Source of the DNA: Desulfobulbaceae bacterium | GTDB lineage: Bacteria > Desulfobacterota > Desulfobulbia > Desulfobulbales > SURF-16 | Length of the DNA stretch: 33,778 bases | Assembly (NCBI GenBank): GCA_024637145.1 | Contig: JAGXFQ010000025.1 | Span: forward strand, 1 to 33,778 | Direction: 5' to 3' | Shown: positions 23,859 through 32,503 of the stretch, piece after piece | How the letters are laid out: each line of letters opens with the position of its first letter | How positions within the stretch are numbered: the stretch's first letter is position 1 | Notes under the pieces: model-generated | What the model saw: only the letters and a program-made list of their open reading frames with translations | What the model was told of the DNA's origin: nothing | Database searches by the model: none | Position numbers and translations under genes: made by a program

Positions 23859-25211
23859 ATGGAAGCAGCTCTCGACGAAAGACAGGACCAGATCCACCGC
23901 ACCGGTGAACAGCCCTTCAATCTGGTCTGTGACAAAGACTCCCTGGCCGGGGCCGTCAGCCAGCGGGCCTGCGTATTCTGCGGCTCGCGGGTGGTACTCT
24001 ACCCCATTGCCGATGCCCTCCACCTGGTCCATGGCCCCATCGGTTGTGCGGTCTACACCTGGGATATCCGGGGCGCCCTCTCCTCCGGCCCGGAGCTGCA
24101 TCGCCTCTCCTTTTCCACCGACCTGCAGGAGCTGGATGTCATCTTCGGCGGCGAAAAAAAGCTCTACGCGGCCCTTACGGAACTCATCAAGCGCCACAGC
24201 CCCAAGGCGGCCTTTGTCTATGCAACCTGCATTGTCGGCATCATCGGCGATGATATGGAGGCTATCTGCAAAAGGGTGGAGGCGGAAACCGGCATCCCGG
24301 TGATCCCCGTCAAATCAGAAGGCTTCATGGGTAATAAGCGGGCCGGCTATACAGCGGCCTGCAATGCCATGGCCCGGCTGATCGGCACCGGTGACACCAG
24401 CACCATCTCGCCCCACTCCATCAATATCCTCGGCGACTTTAACCTGGCCGGGGAGATCTGGATGATCCGCGATTATTTCAAAAAGATCGGCGTTGAGGTG
24501 GTGGCCAATATCACCGGTGACGGCCGGGTGGCCGATCTGCAGCGCGCCCATGGCGCCGCCTTGAACGTCGTCCAGTGTTCCGGCTCCACCATGGATCTGG
24601 CCAAGATAATGGAGGACGACTATGGCGTGCCGTCGATCCGGGTCTCCTATTTCGGGGTGGAAGACATGGCCCAGGCCCTCTATGACGTGGCCGGCCATTT
24701 CGGCGACGCCGAGATCCTCAGGCGCACCCAGGAGCTGGTAAAGGGGGAGCTGGAGGTGCTGCTGCCCAAACTGGAATTTTACAAAAAGGCGCTCACCGGC
24801 AAAAAGGCCGCCATCTATGTGGGCGGCTCGTTCAAGGCCTTTTCCCTGGTTAAGGCCTTTCGCCTGCTGGGCATGGATGTGGTGATGGTGGGCTCCCAGA
24901 CCGGTACGGAACAGGAATACCGGGAGCTTGCTGAGATCACGGATCCCGGCACCATCATTGTTGACGATACCAACCCCCTGGAGCTCACCAGCTTTCTCGA
25001 AGAGAAGGACGTCGACATCTTTGTGGGCGGCGTCAAGGAGCGCCCCATCGCCTATAAGCTGGGGGTGGGCTTTTGTGACCATAACCATGAACGCAAAGAG
25101 GCCCTGGCCGGCTTCAGCGGCATGCTCAATTTCAGCGAAGAGGTCTACGCATCGGTGATGAGCCCGGTCTGGCGTTTTACCGAGCGTTTTCAGAAAGGAG
25201 AGGCAAAATGA
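23859..25211 (+). CDS. nifE: FeMo-co scaffold protein NifE
   Basis: NifE pairs with NifN in a NifDK-like scaffold where the NifB product is matured to FeMo-co. The 450 residues are NifD-like: Cys38 and Cys41 (RACVFCGSR), Cys62 (HGPIGCAVYTWDIRG) and ATCIVGIIGDD. The cysteine at the cofactor-binding position appears in NVVQCSGSTMDLAKIM. It lacks the NifD cofactor His motif, as NifE does. AGGAAAA lies before ATG 23859. The 3' end overlaps nifN by 4 nt (ATGA). Confidence 0.95.
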   Translation: MEAALDERQDQIHRTGEQPFNLVCDKDSLAGAVSQRACVFCGSRVVLYPIADALHLVHGPIGCAVYTWDIRGALSSGPELHRLSFSTDLQELDVIFGGEKKLYAALTELIKRHSPKAAFVYATCIVGIIGDDMEAICKRVEAETGIPVIPVKSEGFMGNKRAGYTAACNAMARLIGTGDTSTISPHSINILGDFNLAGEIWMIRDYFKKIGVEVVANITGDGRVADLQRAHGAALNVVQCSGSTMDLAKIMEDDYGVPSIRVSYFGVEDMAQALYDVAGHFGDAEILRRTQELVKGELEVLLPKLEFYKKALTGKKAAIYVGGSFKAFSLVKAFRLLGMDVVMVGSQTGTEQEYRELAEITDPGTIIVDDTNPLELTSFLEEKDVDIFVGGVKERPIAYKLGVGFCDHNHERKEALAGFSGMLNFSEEVYASVMSPVWRFTERFQKGEAK

Positions 25212-26566
25212 CCAGGAATCCCAAGCCCAATTATATTTCCACCACCAACGCCTGCAAACTCTGCACCCCTTTAGGGGCCTCTCTGGCCTTTAAGGGCATT
25301 GAGGGTGCCGTGCCCTATCTCCATGGTTCTCAGGGCTGTGCCACCTATATGCGGCGCTATATCATCAGCCATTTCAATGAGCCCATCGATATTGCCTCGT
25401 CATCCCTCTCAGAAAAGCATGCGGTCTATGGCGGCGGCCCCAACCTCAAACTGGGACTGCTGAACGTCACCAAGAAATACGCGCCGAAGCTGATCGGCAT
25501 TGCCACCACCTGCCTCACCGAGACCATTGGCGACGATGTCAGTCTCTTCCTGAAGGAATATGACCGCGAGGTGGAGGGCGACAAACCGCTGATGGTGCAG
25601 GTTTCCACCCCCAGCTATATGGGCACCCACATGGAGGGCTTTCACAATGCCGTGGCCTCGGTGGTGGATACCCTGGCCACCAAGGATGAAGCGAGTCCTG
25701 ATACCATCAACATTCTGCCGGGCTTTGTGTCGCCGGCCGACATCCGCTATCTCAAGGAGGTTGTTGCTGATTTTGAACTGCAAGCCACCATCCTGCCTGA
25801 CATCTCTGAAACCATGGACGGCGTGGCCGCCAAGACCTACGACAAGATCCAGCCCGGCGGTACCCCCCTTGCGGCGATCAAGACCATGGGCAGCAATCTG
25901 GCCACCCTGGAGTTTGGTCACACCATGGCTGAAAAAAGCGGCGGCATGATCCTCAAGGAGCGTTTCCAGGTGGCCTGTACCCGCATGGCCCTGCCCATGG
26001 GCATCACGGCCAGCGACCGGTTCTTCGCTGCCCTGGCCTCATTAAGCGGTAAGGCCACCCCGATAAAACATACCCTGGAGCGGGGCCGGCTGGTGGACAG
26101 CTATGTGGACGGCCATAAATATATCTACGGCAAAAAGGCCATTGTCTACGGCGAGGAAGATCTGGTGGTTGGCCTCACCGCCTTTCTCGCCGAGATCGGC
26201 GTCATGCCGGTGCTCTGCGCCTCGGGCGGCAGAAGCGGCAAGCTGGCCGCCAAGATTGCTGAGGCCACGGCTGATTTGCTGCCAGAACCGCCCCAGGTCT
26301 TTGAAGGGATGGATTTCTTTGAGATCAGCGAGATGGCCGAGGGCCTGGAACCAGATCTACTGGTGGGCCATGCCAAGGGCTATCCCCTGGCCAGTAAGCT
26401 TGAGATCCCCCTGATCCGGGTGGGTTTTCCCATCCACGACCGCATGGGCGGCCAGCGCATTCTCCATCTTGGCTATCGCGGGGCCCAGAGCCTCTTTGAC
26501 CTGGTGGTAAACGCCATGATCGCCAAGAAGCAGAGCGATTCGCCGGTGGGCTATGCCTATATGTAA
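25208..26566 (+). CDS. nifN: FeMo-co scaffold protein NifN
   Basis: This is the NifK-like partner of NifE. The 452 residues have KLCTPLG (cysteine at 19), HGSQGCATYMRRY, TTCLTETIGDD and VSTPSYMGTHMEGF, matching NifK block by block, and a C-terminus without NifB fusion. It starts within the nifE stop codon (ATGA), which should keep the two subunits in step. Confidence 0.95.
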   Translation: MTRNPKPNYISTTNACKLCTPLGASLAFKGIEGAVPYLHGSQGCATYMRRYIISHFNEPIDIASSSLSEKHAVYGGGPNLKLGLLNVTKKYAPKLIGIATTCLTETIGDDVSLFLKEYDREVEGDKPLMVQVSTPSYMGTHMEGFHNAVASVVDTLATKDEASPDTINILPGFVSPADIRYLKEVVADFELQATILPDISETMDGVAAKTYDKIQPGGTPLAAIKTMGSNLATLEFGHTMAEKSGGMILKERFQVACTRMALPMGITASDRFFAALASLSGKATPIKHTLERGRLVDSYVDGHKYIYGKKAIVYGEEDLVVGLTAFLAEIGVMPVLCASGGRSGKLAAKIAEATADLLPEPPQVFEGMDFFEISEMAEGLEPDLLVGHAKGYPLASKLEIPLIRVGFPIHDRMGGQRILHLGYRGAQSLFDLVVNAMIAKKQSDSPVGYAYM

Positions 26567-26568
26567 AG

Positions 26569-26604
26569 CAGAATTGAGAATTCAGGATTCAGAATTAAGA
26601 ATAC
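26569..26604 (+). repeat. ATTCAG heptamer-type repeat before nifB
   Basis: Degenerate units GAATTGA, GAATTCA, GGATTCA, GAATTAA and GAATAC fill most of the nifN-nifB gap. They match the filler before the ferredoxin gene (14500-14523). Confidence 0.75.
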
Positions 26605-26621
26605 AAAAAATGGAGCGCACC

Positions 26622-27908
26622 ATGAAAACCATAATAACCCCCGCCCTTGATCTCAGCCGCCATCCCTGCTTTAACCCCAAGGTACAGGGCCAGTTCGGCC
26701 GGGTGCACCTGCCGGTGGCCCCCAAATGCAATATCAAGTGCAATTACTGCAACCGCAAGTATGACTGCGTCAACGAATCGCGGCCCGGGGTGACCTCCAC
26801 CATTCTTTCTCCGGAGCAGGCCCTGGTCTATATGGAGAAGGTGCTTCTGGCCGAGCCGCGCATCACCGTGGCCGGTATTGCCGGGCCGGGGGATCCCTTT
26901 GCCAATGCCGACGAGACCCTGGCCACCATGCAGCTCCTGCGCCGCCACTACCCGCAGCTCATCCTCTGCCTCTCCAGCAACGGCCTGGGGCTGGCCCCCC
27001 ATGTGGACGAGGTGGCCGATATCGGCGTCTCCCATGTGACGGTGACGGTGAACGGCATCGATCCCCGCGTCACCAGAAAAATCTACACCTTTGTCCGGGA
27101 CGGCAATATCCTCTACCGCGACATCCAGGGGGCCGAGCTGCTGCTGGCCCGTCAGCTCAAGGCCATTGAGAAGCTGAAAAGCCGCGGGGTGACGGTGAAG
27201 GTCAACTTCATCACCATCCCCGGCGTCAACGACCACCATGCCGAAGAGACGGCCCGCGCCATGGCCAGCATGGGGGTAGACCTCTTCAACTGCATGGCCA
27301 TGCTGCCCAATGCCGACACCCCCTTTGCCGGTGTCGGCGAACCGGACAAGCCCACCATGAATGCCCTGCGCAATAAATGCGAAAAACATCTGCCCCAGAT
27401 GCGGCATTGCAAAAGGTGCCGGGCCGATGCCGTGGGCCTGCTGGGCAAGGACCGCTCCGGCGAGATGGCCGGCTGCCTGAGCGCCTGTGCCGCCCTGCCG
27501 GCCGCAGCCGGCATGCCACGACCCTATGTGGCGGTCTCGAGCCTGGAGGGTATGCTGGTCAACCAGCACCTGGGCGAGACCACCAAATTCTTCATCTACG
27601 GCCAGGAAGGTGACGGCTACAGGCTCATCGAGGAACGCCCCGCCCCCCTGCCCGGCGGCGGCATCGGCCGCTGGCAGGCCCTGACCAGGCTGCTCTACGA
27701 CTGCCGGGCCGTGCTGGTCAGTGACATGGGCGACTCGCCGCGCCAGATCTTTCAGGAGGCCGGCATCCAGCCGGTAACCATGTCCGGCTTTATCGAAGCG
27801 GGCCTGCAGGCGATTTACACCGGTGAGGGGCTGAATTGCTTAAAGAGAAGGGCCAAAAAGAGCTGCTCAGATAGCGGCTGCCAGGGCGCCGGCACCGGCT
27901 GCGGCTGA
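26622..27908 (+). CDS. nifB: Radical-SAM FeMo-co core synthase NifB with NifX-like domain
   Basis: NifB builds the carbide-centred 8Fe-9S core (NifB-co) from two [4Fe-4S] clusters and SAM. The 428 residues have the radical-SAM motif Cys36-x3-Cys40-x2-Cys43 (CNIKCNYC), a nearby Cys49, GPGDP (88-92), and Cys263/Cys266 (CKRC), which fit the substrate-cluster ligands. A NifX-like domain follows (about 302-410, VAVSSLEGMLVNQHLGE). The extreme C-terminus has three cysteines (CSDSGCQGAGTGC). ATG 26622 has GGAG 6-7 nt upstream and is preferred to 26610 and 26553. It is the last gene of nifENB. Confidence 0.96.
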   Translation: MKTIITPALDLSRHPCFNPKVQGQFGRVHLPVAPKCNIKCNYCNRKYDCVNESRPGVTSTILSPEQALVYMEKVLLAEPRITVAGIAGPGDPFANADETLATMQLLRRHYPQLILCLSSNGLGLAPHVDEVADIGVSHVTVTVNGIDPRVTRKIYTFVRDGNILYRDIQGAELLLARQLKAIEKLKSRGVTVKVNFITIPGVNDHHAEETARAMASMGVDLFNCMAMLPNADTPFAGVGEPDKPTMNALRNKCEKHLPQMRHCKRCRADAVGLLGKDRSGEMAGCLSACAALPAAAGMPRPYVAVSSLEGMLVNQHLGETTKFFIYGQEGDGYRLIEERPAPLPGGGIGRWQALTRLLYDCRAVLVSDMGDSPRQIFQEAGIQPVTMSGFIEAGLQAIYTGEGLNCLKRRAKKSCSDSGCQGAGTGCG

Positions 27909-27952
27909 GGTAGGCAGAAAAAGAACTGCCAAAGAGAACCACCCTCACAAAA

Positions 27953-28966
27953 TCACGGCGGGCCGGAGATCCCCTGGTCAATATAGCTGATCCGGCCCTG
28001 CATCCGGAGCCTGCTGGTAATGGCGTAAATTTTGGCGGGCGGGAAACCGGTTGCGGCCGCAATCATGGCCACAGTGGCGCCGGTGGCGGTTTTGCAGATA
28101 ATCTCTTCCACCAGGAGGGTGGCGGTGCGGCCTGTTTTCAGCGCGCCGGTGGCGTCAGCGCCTGGCCCGGAGGCGCTCTTTTCTCCCGGGGCGGAGCGCT
28201 TGGCCGCCTGGGGCCGGGCAGCGCCGCTGAAATCAGGCGCCACATCCATGTCAATGCCGAAGAGACCGGAGAGGTCGGCATCATCGAGCACCCTGGCACT
28301 CTTGCCGGCCGCTCTGGCCAATAGCGCTCCTCTCTTGTCCTTGACGGCCTCTGCTACCAGCTCCGCTGTGTCGGCCTGCCGCAGGGCGAAAAACAGCAGC
28401 GGATCTTCATCAAGCCGGGCCCCGATGCCGTAGAGGGTGGCCGCCACATGCTTGCACATTGAGGCCCAGTCCGGGCAGGAGCAGTCAAAGGTGATCTCCT
28501 GCGGAGTCGGGAACAGTCCCTTGCCTTCGGCCAGGAAGATCTCAGCCAGCGCCTTGGGGAATTTGCCGGCCAGCAGATCCGGCAAGGAGCGCAGCTCAGC
28601 CTGGCACTGTTTTCTGATCCGCTTCCAGTTGGCCTTTTCCACCGGCGCAATGCGGATAACCACCTCATAGGGTTTGGCCCTGGTACCCTGGACCAGAGCA
28701 GTCACCCGGCCGCCCTGGATTTTAAGGTCCAGGACAGCGCCGTGGCGCACATAGCTCTTGCCCCGGCCGATGCGGTTGCTGTAATCGGCATAGCGCTCCA
28801 GGTTTTTGTTCCACGACTTGCCCCACCAGGTGCGGGCCAATGTATTGCCGGCAATGACGACCGGCGCGATTTTCGGCATTTTTTTTCTGAGCTGCGCACG
28901 TTTTTTTGCCGCCTTGGCCTTTTTCTCGGCCACCGTGACATATTTTGGAAATCCCCGGTAACTCAT
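27953..28966 (-). CDS. SWIM zinc-finger protein
   Basis: This is a 337-residue basic protein whose central SWIM motif is CSCPDWASMCKH (about 160-172), a CxCx(n)CxH zinc site used for DNA or protein binding. The N-terminus is lysine-rich, followed by WWGKSWNKNLERYADYSNRIGRGKSYVRHGAVLDL, conserved in bacterial SWIM proteins. A low-complexity linker (about 235-280) leads to a C-terminal winged-helix-like part. ATG 28966 suits the AAGGA better than ATG 28972. It lies 12 nt after the SNF2 gene; this pair is a common two-gene unit of unsettled function in bacteria. Confidence 0.88.
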   Translation of the reverse strand: MSYRGFPKYVTVAEKKAKAAKKRAQLRKKMPKIAPVVIAGNTLARTWWGKSWNKNLERYADYSNRIGRGKSYVRHGAVLDLKIQGGRVTALVQGTRAKPYEVVIRIAPVEKANWKRIRKQCQAELRSLPDLLAGKFPKALAEIFLAEGKGLFPTPQEITFDCSCPDWASMCKHVAATLYGIGARLDEDPLLFFALRQADTAELVAEAVKDKRGALLARAAGKSARVLDDADLSGLFGIDMDVAPDFSGAARPQAAKRSAPGEKSASGPGADATGALKTGRTATLLVEEIICKTATGATVAMIAAATGFPPAKIYAITSRLRMQGRISYIDQGISGPP

Positions 28967-28978
28967 GCCCATTATTCC

Positions 28979-31663
28979 TTATATTTTCAGGGTTAACAGT
29001 TCAAACAGTTCTTCATTACTCATCTCGGTGAGCCAGTTTTCACCGGAGGCGGCAACCACCTCATCGGAGAGTTTTGCCTTCGCGGTCAGCATCAGGTCAA
29101 TTTTTTCCTCAATGGTGCCCCTGGTGAGAAACTTGTGGACCATGACGTTTTTCTGCTGGCCGATACGGAAGGCCCGGTCGGTGGCCTGGTTCTCCACCGC
29201 CGGGTTCCACCAGCGGTCGAAATGGATGACATGGCTGGCCGCCGTCAGATTGAGCCCGACCCCGCCCGCCTTGAGGGACAGTACAAAAAAAGGCACATAC
29301 TCGCGACCTTGAAATGTTTCAACCAGCTCTTTTCGCTTGCCCACCGGCACGCTGCCGTGCAGCACCAGGCCCTCGCGGTTGAAAATGGTGGCCAGAAAAC
29401 GCGCCAGCGGCCCGGTCATTTCCTTGAACTGGGTGAAGACCAGCACCCGCTCCCGCTTTTCATGGATGGTCTCGCAGATTTCCCGCAGCCGCTGAAACTT
29501 GCCGCTCTCCTTCTCGTCGAAATGGTCCAGGCCCAGGTACTGCGACGGGTGATTGCAGAGCTGCTTGAATTTGATGAGCGCCGACAGGATGAGCCCTTTG
29601 CGCTGGATGCCTTCCGTCTGTTCCAGGGCCTCCCGGATGCCGGCCACGACCTCGCCGTAGAGGACGGTCTGTTTCTTGCTCATGGCGGCCCAGGACTTCA
29701 TCTCCACCTTGTCCGGCAGATCGGAGATGATCGACTTGTCGGTCTTCAGACGCCTGAGAATAAACGGGCTGACCACCCGACGCAGCCCGGCGTAGCCATC
29801 GGGATGGTTGGCAAGTTTTTTGCTGAAATCCCCGAACTCTTTGGCGTTGCCTAAAAGGCCGGGGTTGATGAAATCAAACAGGCTCCAGAGATCAGAGAGC
29901 CGGTTTTCCACCGGGGTGCCGGTCATGATGATCCGGTTGGCGGCGGCAAGACTCTTCACCGCTCTGGTCTGTCTGGTGCCGGGATTTTTGATGGCCTGGG
30001 CCTCATCGAGGATGACATAGTTCCAGGTATACTCCTGGAGCCACGCATACCTCTGGGCCAAGGCATAGGTGGTGATGACCAGGTCCAGGGCATCCAGCTT
30101 TGCGGCCGGAAGCGCCGGCACCTTTGCCGGTCGATGGCAAGCGGGGTGGGCGACAAAAACGGAGAGCTGGGGGGCAAAGTTCTCAATTTCGGCGGACCAG
30201 TTGGCAAGCAGTGAAGCGGGGATGACCAGCAGCGAGGCAGGCGTCTTTTTGGCTTTCTTTGCTTCCACTTTGAGCGCGTCGAGAAAGGCCAGAATCTGCA
30301 CGGTTTTGCCCAGCCCCATGTCATCGGCAAGACAGGCGCCGAGTCTCATTTTGTGCAGATAAAAAAGCCAGTTGAGGCCATCCTGCTGATAGTGGCGCAG
30401 TCGGGCCGCAAAGGCCCGGCTGGTTTTGACCCTGGCCATGGACTCGGGCCGCTGCAGTTGCCCAAAGACCGTTTGCAGCCATTCACCGTGGGAGACATCG
30501 GCAATATCGGCAGCCGCCTCGCCCAGCAGATTCTGCGGATTCACGGAGAGGCGCAGAGCACCAAGAAGCGTCATGCCCTCCTCGGCATTCAGCGCTGAGG
30601 CCTTTGCAAAGGCCTCCAGGGTCTGCCGCAGTTTTTCCGGATCCACAGCCACCCATTTATTTTTCAGAAAGGCCAGCCCCTCAGACTCGCGCAGCAGCCG
30701 GCGGGCCTCTTCCTCCGAGATTTCCGTGTCCCCGATCAGCAGCCGGGGAGAAAAATCAAGCAGGGCATTCATGCCGACCATGGACGGGGTCTTTTCGCCG
30801 ATTCTGACCTGCATGGTGAGGGCAGCGCTCTTTTTCTTCCACCAGTTAGGGATTCGGCAGAGAATGCCTGCCTCTTCGTAGATCGGGATCTCCCGCAGAA
30901 AGACATAAGCCTCTTGCGACGACCAGGCCAGCGGATAAAACAATTCGCCGCTGTCGCGCAGGGCAGCTACCAGTTCGCTTTTTTGGGCTGCATCATCAAC
31001 GGTGACCAGCAGTTTCAGCAGTTTTTCGTTGTCGTCTTTGTACTCCTCCAAGGCATGTTTCAAGGGCAGGTGCCGGGACTCCCCCGCCTCATTCAAGCGA
31101 GTAGAATAGGTGGCGAGAAAGGCAAACGGCAACGCATGATCCTTGTTCTCCACCAGATGGAAATAAATCCGCCCGACAAGATGGAGATCGGGGCCGTACT
31201 CCTTGAAAAAATCCGCCACCGTCCCGCCAAAGGCCTCTCTTTGCCGGTAAAATGTCTCATGGAGCGCCTCCCACAATTTGGTGAGGGTCGCTACGGTCAG
31301 ATATTCTTCGCCTTGCATCAGGGGCGCCGATTCCAGCAGGTGGCCGCGTTCCTCGTCAGCAAGGGGGATGACGGCATGGGCGCCCAGCTCCTCCAAGCCC
31401 GGGGTGCGTTTGAGCTTTTGGATGAAAAGGCTGGAATATGTGCGCCAGAAGGCCAGGGAGGGGGACAGGGGAATACTCTTGGCACAGAACCCGAGAAAAA
31501 AGAGCCATTCCTCCGGTTCGTCGACATACCGCCCGTAAATTTCATGCTGCAACGACCGACTGCTCGGCATGGGGTCGCCGACCACAGGCTGCGCCCACTC
31601 AAGTTGAATGGAACCATCCGGCATCAATACGGCGGCAAGTTCGGTCTTACTGGTCTTACTCAT
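28979..31663 (-). CDS. SNF2-family DNA-dependent ATPase/helicase
   Basis: This 894-residue protein has a long N-terminal region (about 1-430) without a recognised enzyme motif. The SNF2 core follows: DDMGLGKTVQILAFL (motif I, near 450), VILDEAQAIKN (motif II), MTGTPVENRLSDLWSLFDFI (motif III), VFTQFKEM, LKAGGVGLNLTAASHVIHFDRWWNPAVENQATDRAFRIGQ split over motifs V and VI. It should move along or remodel DNA using ATP. ATG 31663 (GAGAGAGA upstream) is chosen over 31729. With the SWIM gene it may act in DNA repair, transcription recycling or defence; sequence alone does not decide. Confidence 0.92.
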   Translation of the reverse strand: MSKTSKTELAAVLMPDGSIQLEWAQPVVGDPMPSSRSLQHEIYGRYVDEPEEWLFFLGFCAKSIPLSPSLAFWRTYSSLFIQKLKRTPGLEELGAHAVIPLADEERGHLLESAPLMQGEEYLTVATLTKLWEALHETFYRQREAFGGTVADFFKEYGPDLHLVGRIYFHLVENKDHALPFAFLATYSTRLNEAGESRHLPLKHALEEYKDDNEKLLKLLVTVDDAAQKSELVAALRDSGELFYPLAWSSQEAYVFLREIPIYEEAGILCRIPNWWKKKSAALTMQVRIGEKTPSMVGMNALLDFSPRLLIGDTEISEEEARRLLRESEGLAFLKNKWVAVDPEKLRQTLEAFAKASALNAEEGMTLLGALRLSVNPQNLLGEAAADIADVSHGEWLQTVFGQLQRPESMARVKTSRAFAARLRHYQQDGLNWLFYLHKMRLGACLADDMGLGKTVQILAFLDALKVEAKKAKKTPASLLVIPASLLANWSAEIENFAPQLSVFVAHPACHRPAKVPALPAAKLDALDLVITTYALAQRYAWLQEYTWNYVILDEAQAIKNPGTRQTRAVKSLAAANRIIMTGTPVENRLSDLWSLFDFINPGLLGNAKEFGDFSKKLANHPDGYAGLRRVVSPFILRRLKTDKSIISDLPDKVEMKSWAAMSKKQTVLYGEVVAGIREALEQTEGIQRKGLILSALIKFKQLCNHPSQYLGLDHFDEKESGKFQRLREICETIHEKRERVLVFTQFKEMTGPLARFLATIFNREGLVLHGSVPVGKRKELVETFQGREYVPFFVLSLKAGGVGLNLTAASHVIHFDRWWNPAVENQATDRAFRIGQQKNVMVHKFLTRGTIEEKIDLMLTAKAKLSDEVVAASGENWLTEMSNEELFELLTLKI

Positions 31664-31799
31664 GGATCTCTCTCTTGCGTCAAGGGGTGGGCCAGGCACC
31701 TTACCGCACTGTCCGAATAATGGATACACCTCTCACTTCAGGCCCTATCAACCCCTTGCAAAAAGGGAGCGGCAATTGCCGTGATTTTTCAAGGGGCTG

Positions 31800-32165
31800 C
31801 TACTCCAGGGAGAGCGTGCACTTGCCCGCATGGGGCACGGCAATTTCCTGGCGGATAAAGCCAAAGGCCTTATGGTCAAAGCGGATGACAAAGCCACCCG
31901 GTGACTGCCCCCATTTGCCGTTGCCGTAGTTTTCCGAGTAGGCATCGCATTGGACGCCAAGATAGAGGCGCAGTTTTGTTTTTTTCATATCCGAACCAGC
32001 AGCATTTTTCGGAAAATACTTGTCATGCTCCGATGTCAAAACAGCGCCATGTTTATTGTATGCCACGCTATACTTGTCACCATCGGCCGAATAAAAAGAC
32101 GCGGCAAGGCTCTGGCCGGGCGCCAGACAGAGAAAAAATACCACTAAAGACAGAATTTTGTACAT
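31800..32165 (-). CDS. Small secreted protein of unknown function
   Basis: The 121 residues begin with a clear signal peptide (MYKILSLVVFFLCLAPGQSLA-A) and contain two mature cysteines (VQCDAYSE, GKCTLSLE) that could form a disulfide. The rest is polar and beta-rich (SFYSADGDKYSVAYNKHG). I do not recognise a family. GAGGAGGGTTCG lies before the ATG. Periplasmic location is inferred from the signal peptide. Confidence 0.75.
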   Translation of the reverse strand: MYKILSLVVFFLCLAPGQSLAASFYSADGDKYSVAYNKHGAVLTSEHDKYFPKNAAGSDMKKTKLRLYLGVQCDAYSENYGNGKWGQSPGGFVIRFDHKAFGFIRQEIAVPHAGKCTLSLE

Positions 32166-32402
32166 CGAACCCTCCTCGCACGGAAATTCCCCATTCCCGC
32201 AAGTTGTTTATTTTGTAGTTGAAGTTCTCTCATACTAGGTGCTGCATGTACCTTTTTAATAAAATATCTTCAATATTTTGCCTTTAATCCAAGACAGCTA
32301 AAACGTAAATGGCTGATTCGTGAAGGTAGACTCAAGTTCAAAGTGCACCATCTGAATTTATGCGCTGGTTTGGCTTTTTTTCTTTCTTTTATATTAATCC
32401 TG

Positions 32403-32470
32403 TGTCACTATTTGTGTGACATTTATAAACTTAAAAATAACACAACTATCTGAATTTAGATAGTTTTTTA
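32403..32470 (+). terminator. Hairpin with T-run upstream of the Fic gene
   Basis: AACTATCT (32444-32451) pairs with AGATAGTT (32458-32465) and is followed by more T, a canonical intrinsic terminator on the plus strand. It lies only 34-60 nt before the Fic ATG. A separate inverted repeat TGTCAC-N7-GTGACA (32403-32421) precedes it and could bind a regulator. The rest of 32166-32502 is AT-rich and holds no gene. Confidence 0.6.
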
Positions 32471-32503
32471 GTTACATTTCTTGTTACATTTTGCAGGTAT
32501 TTT

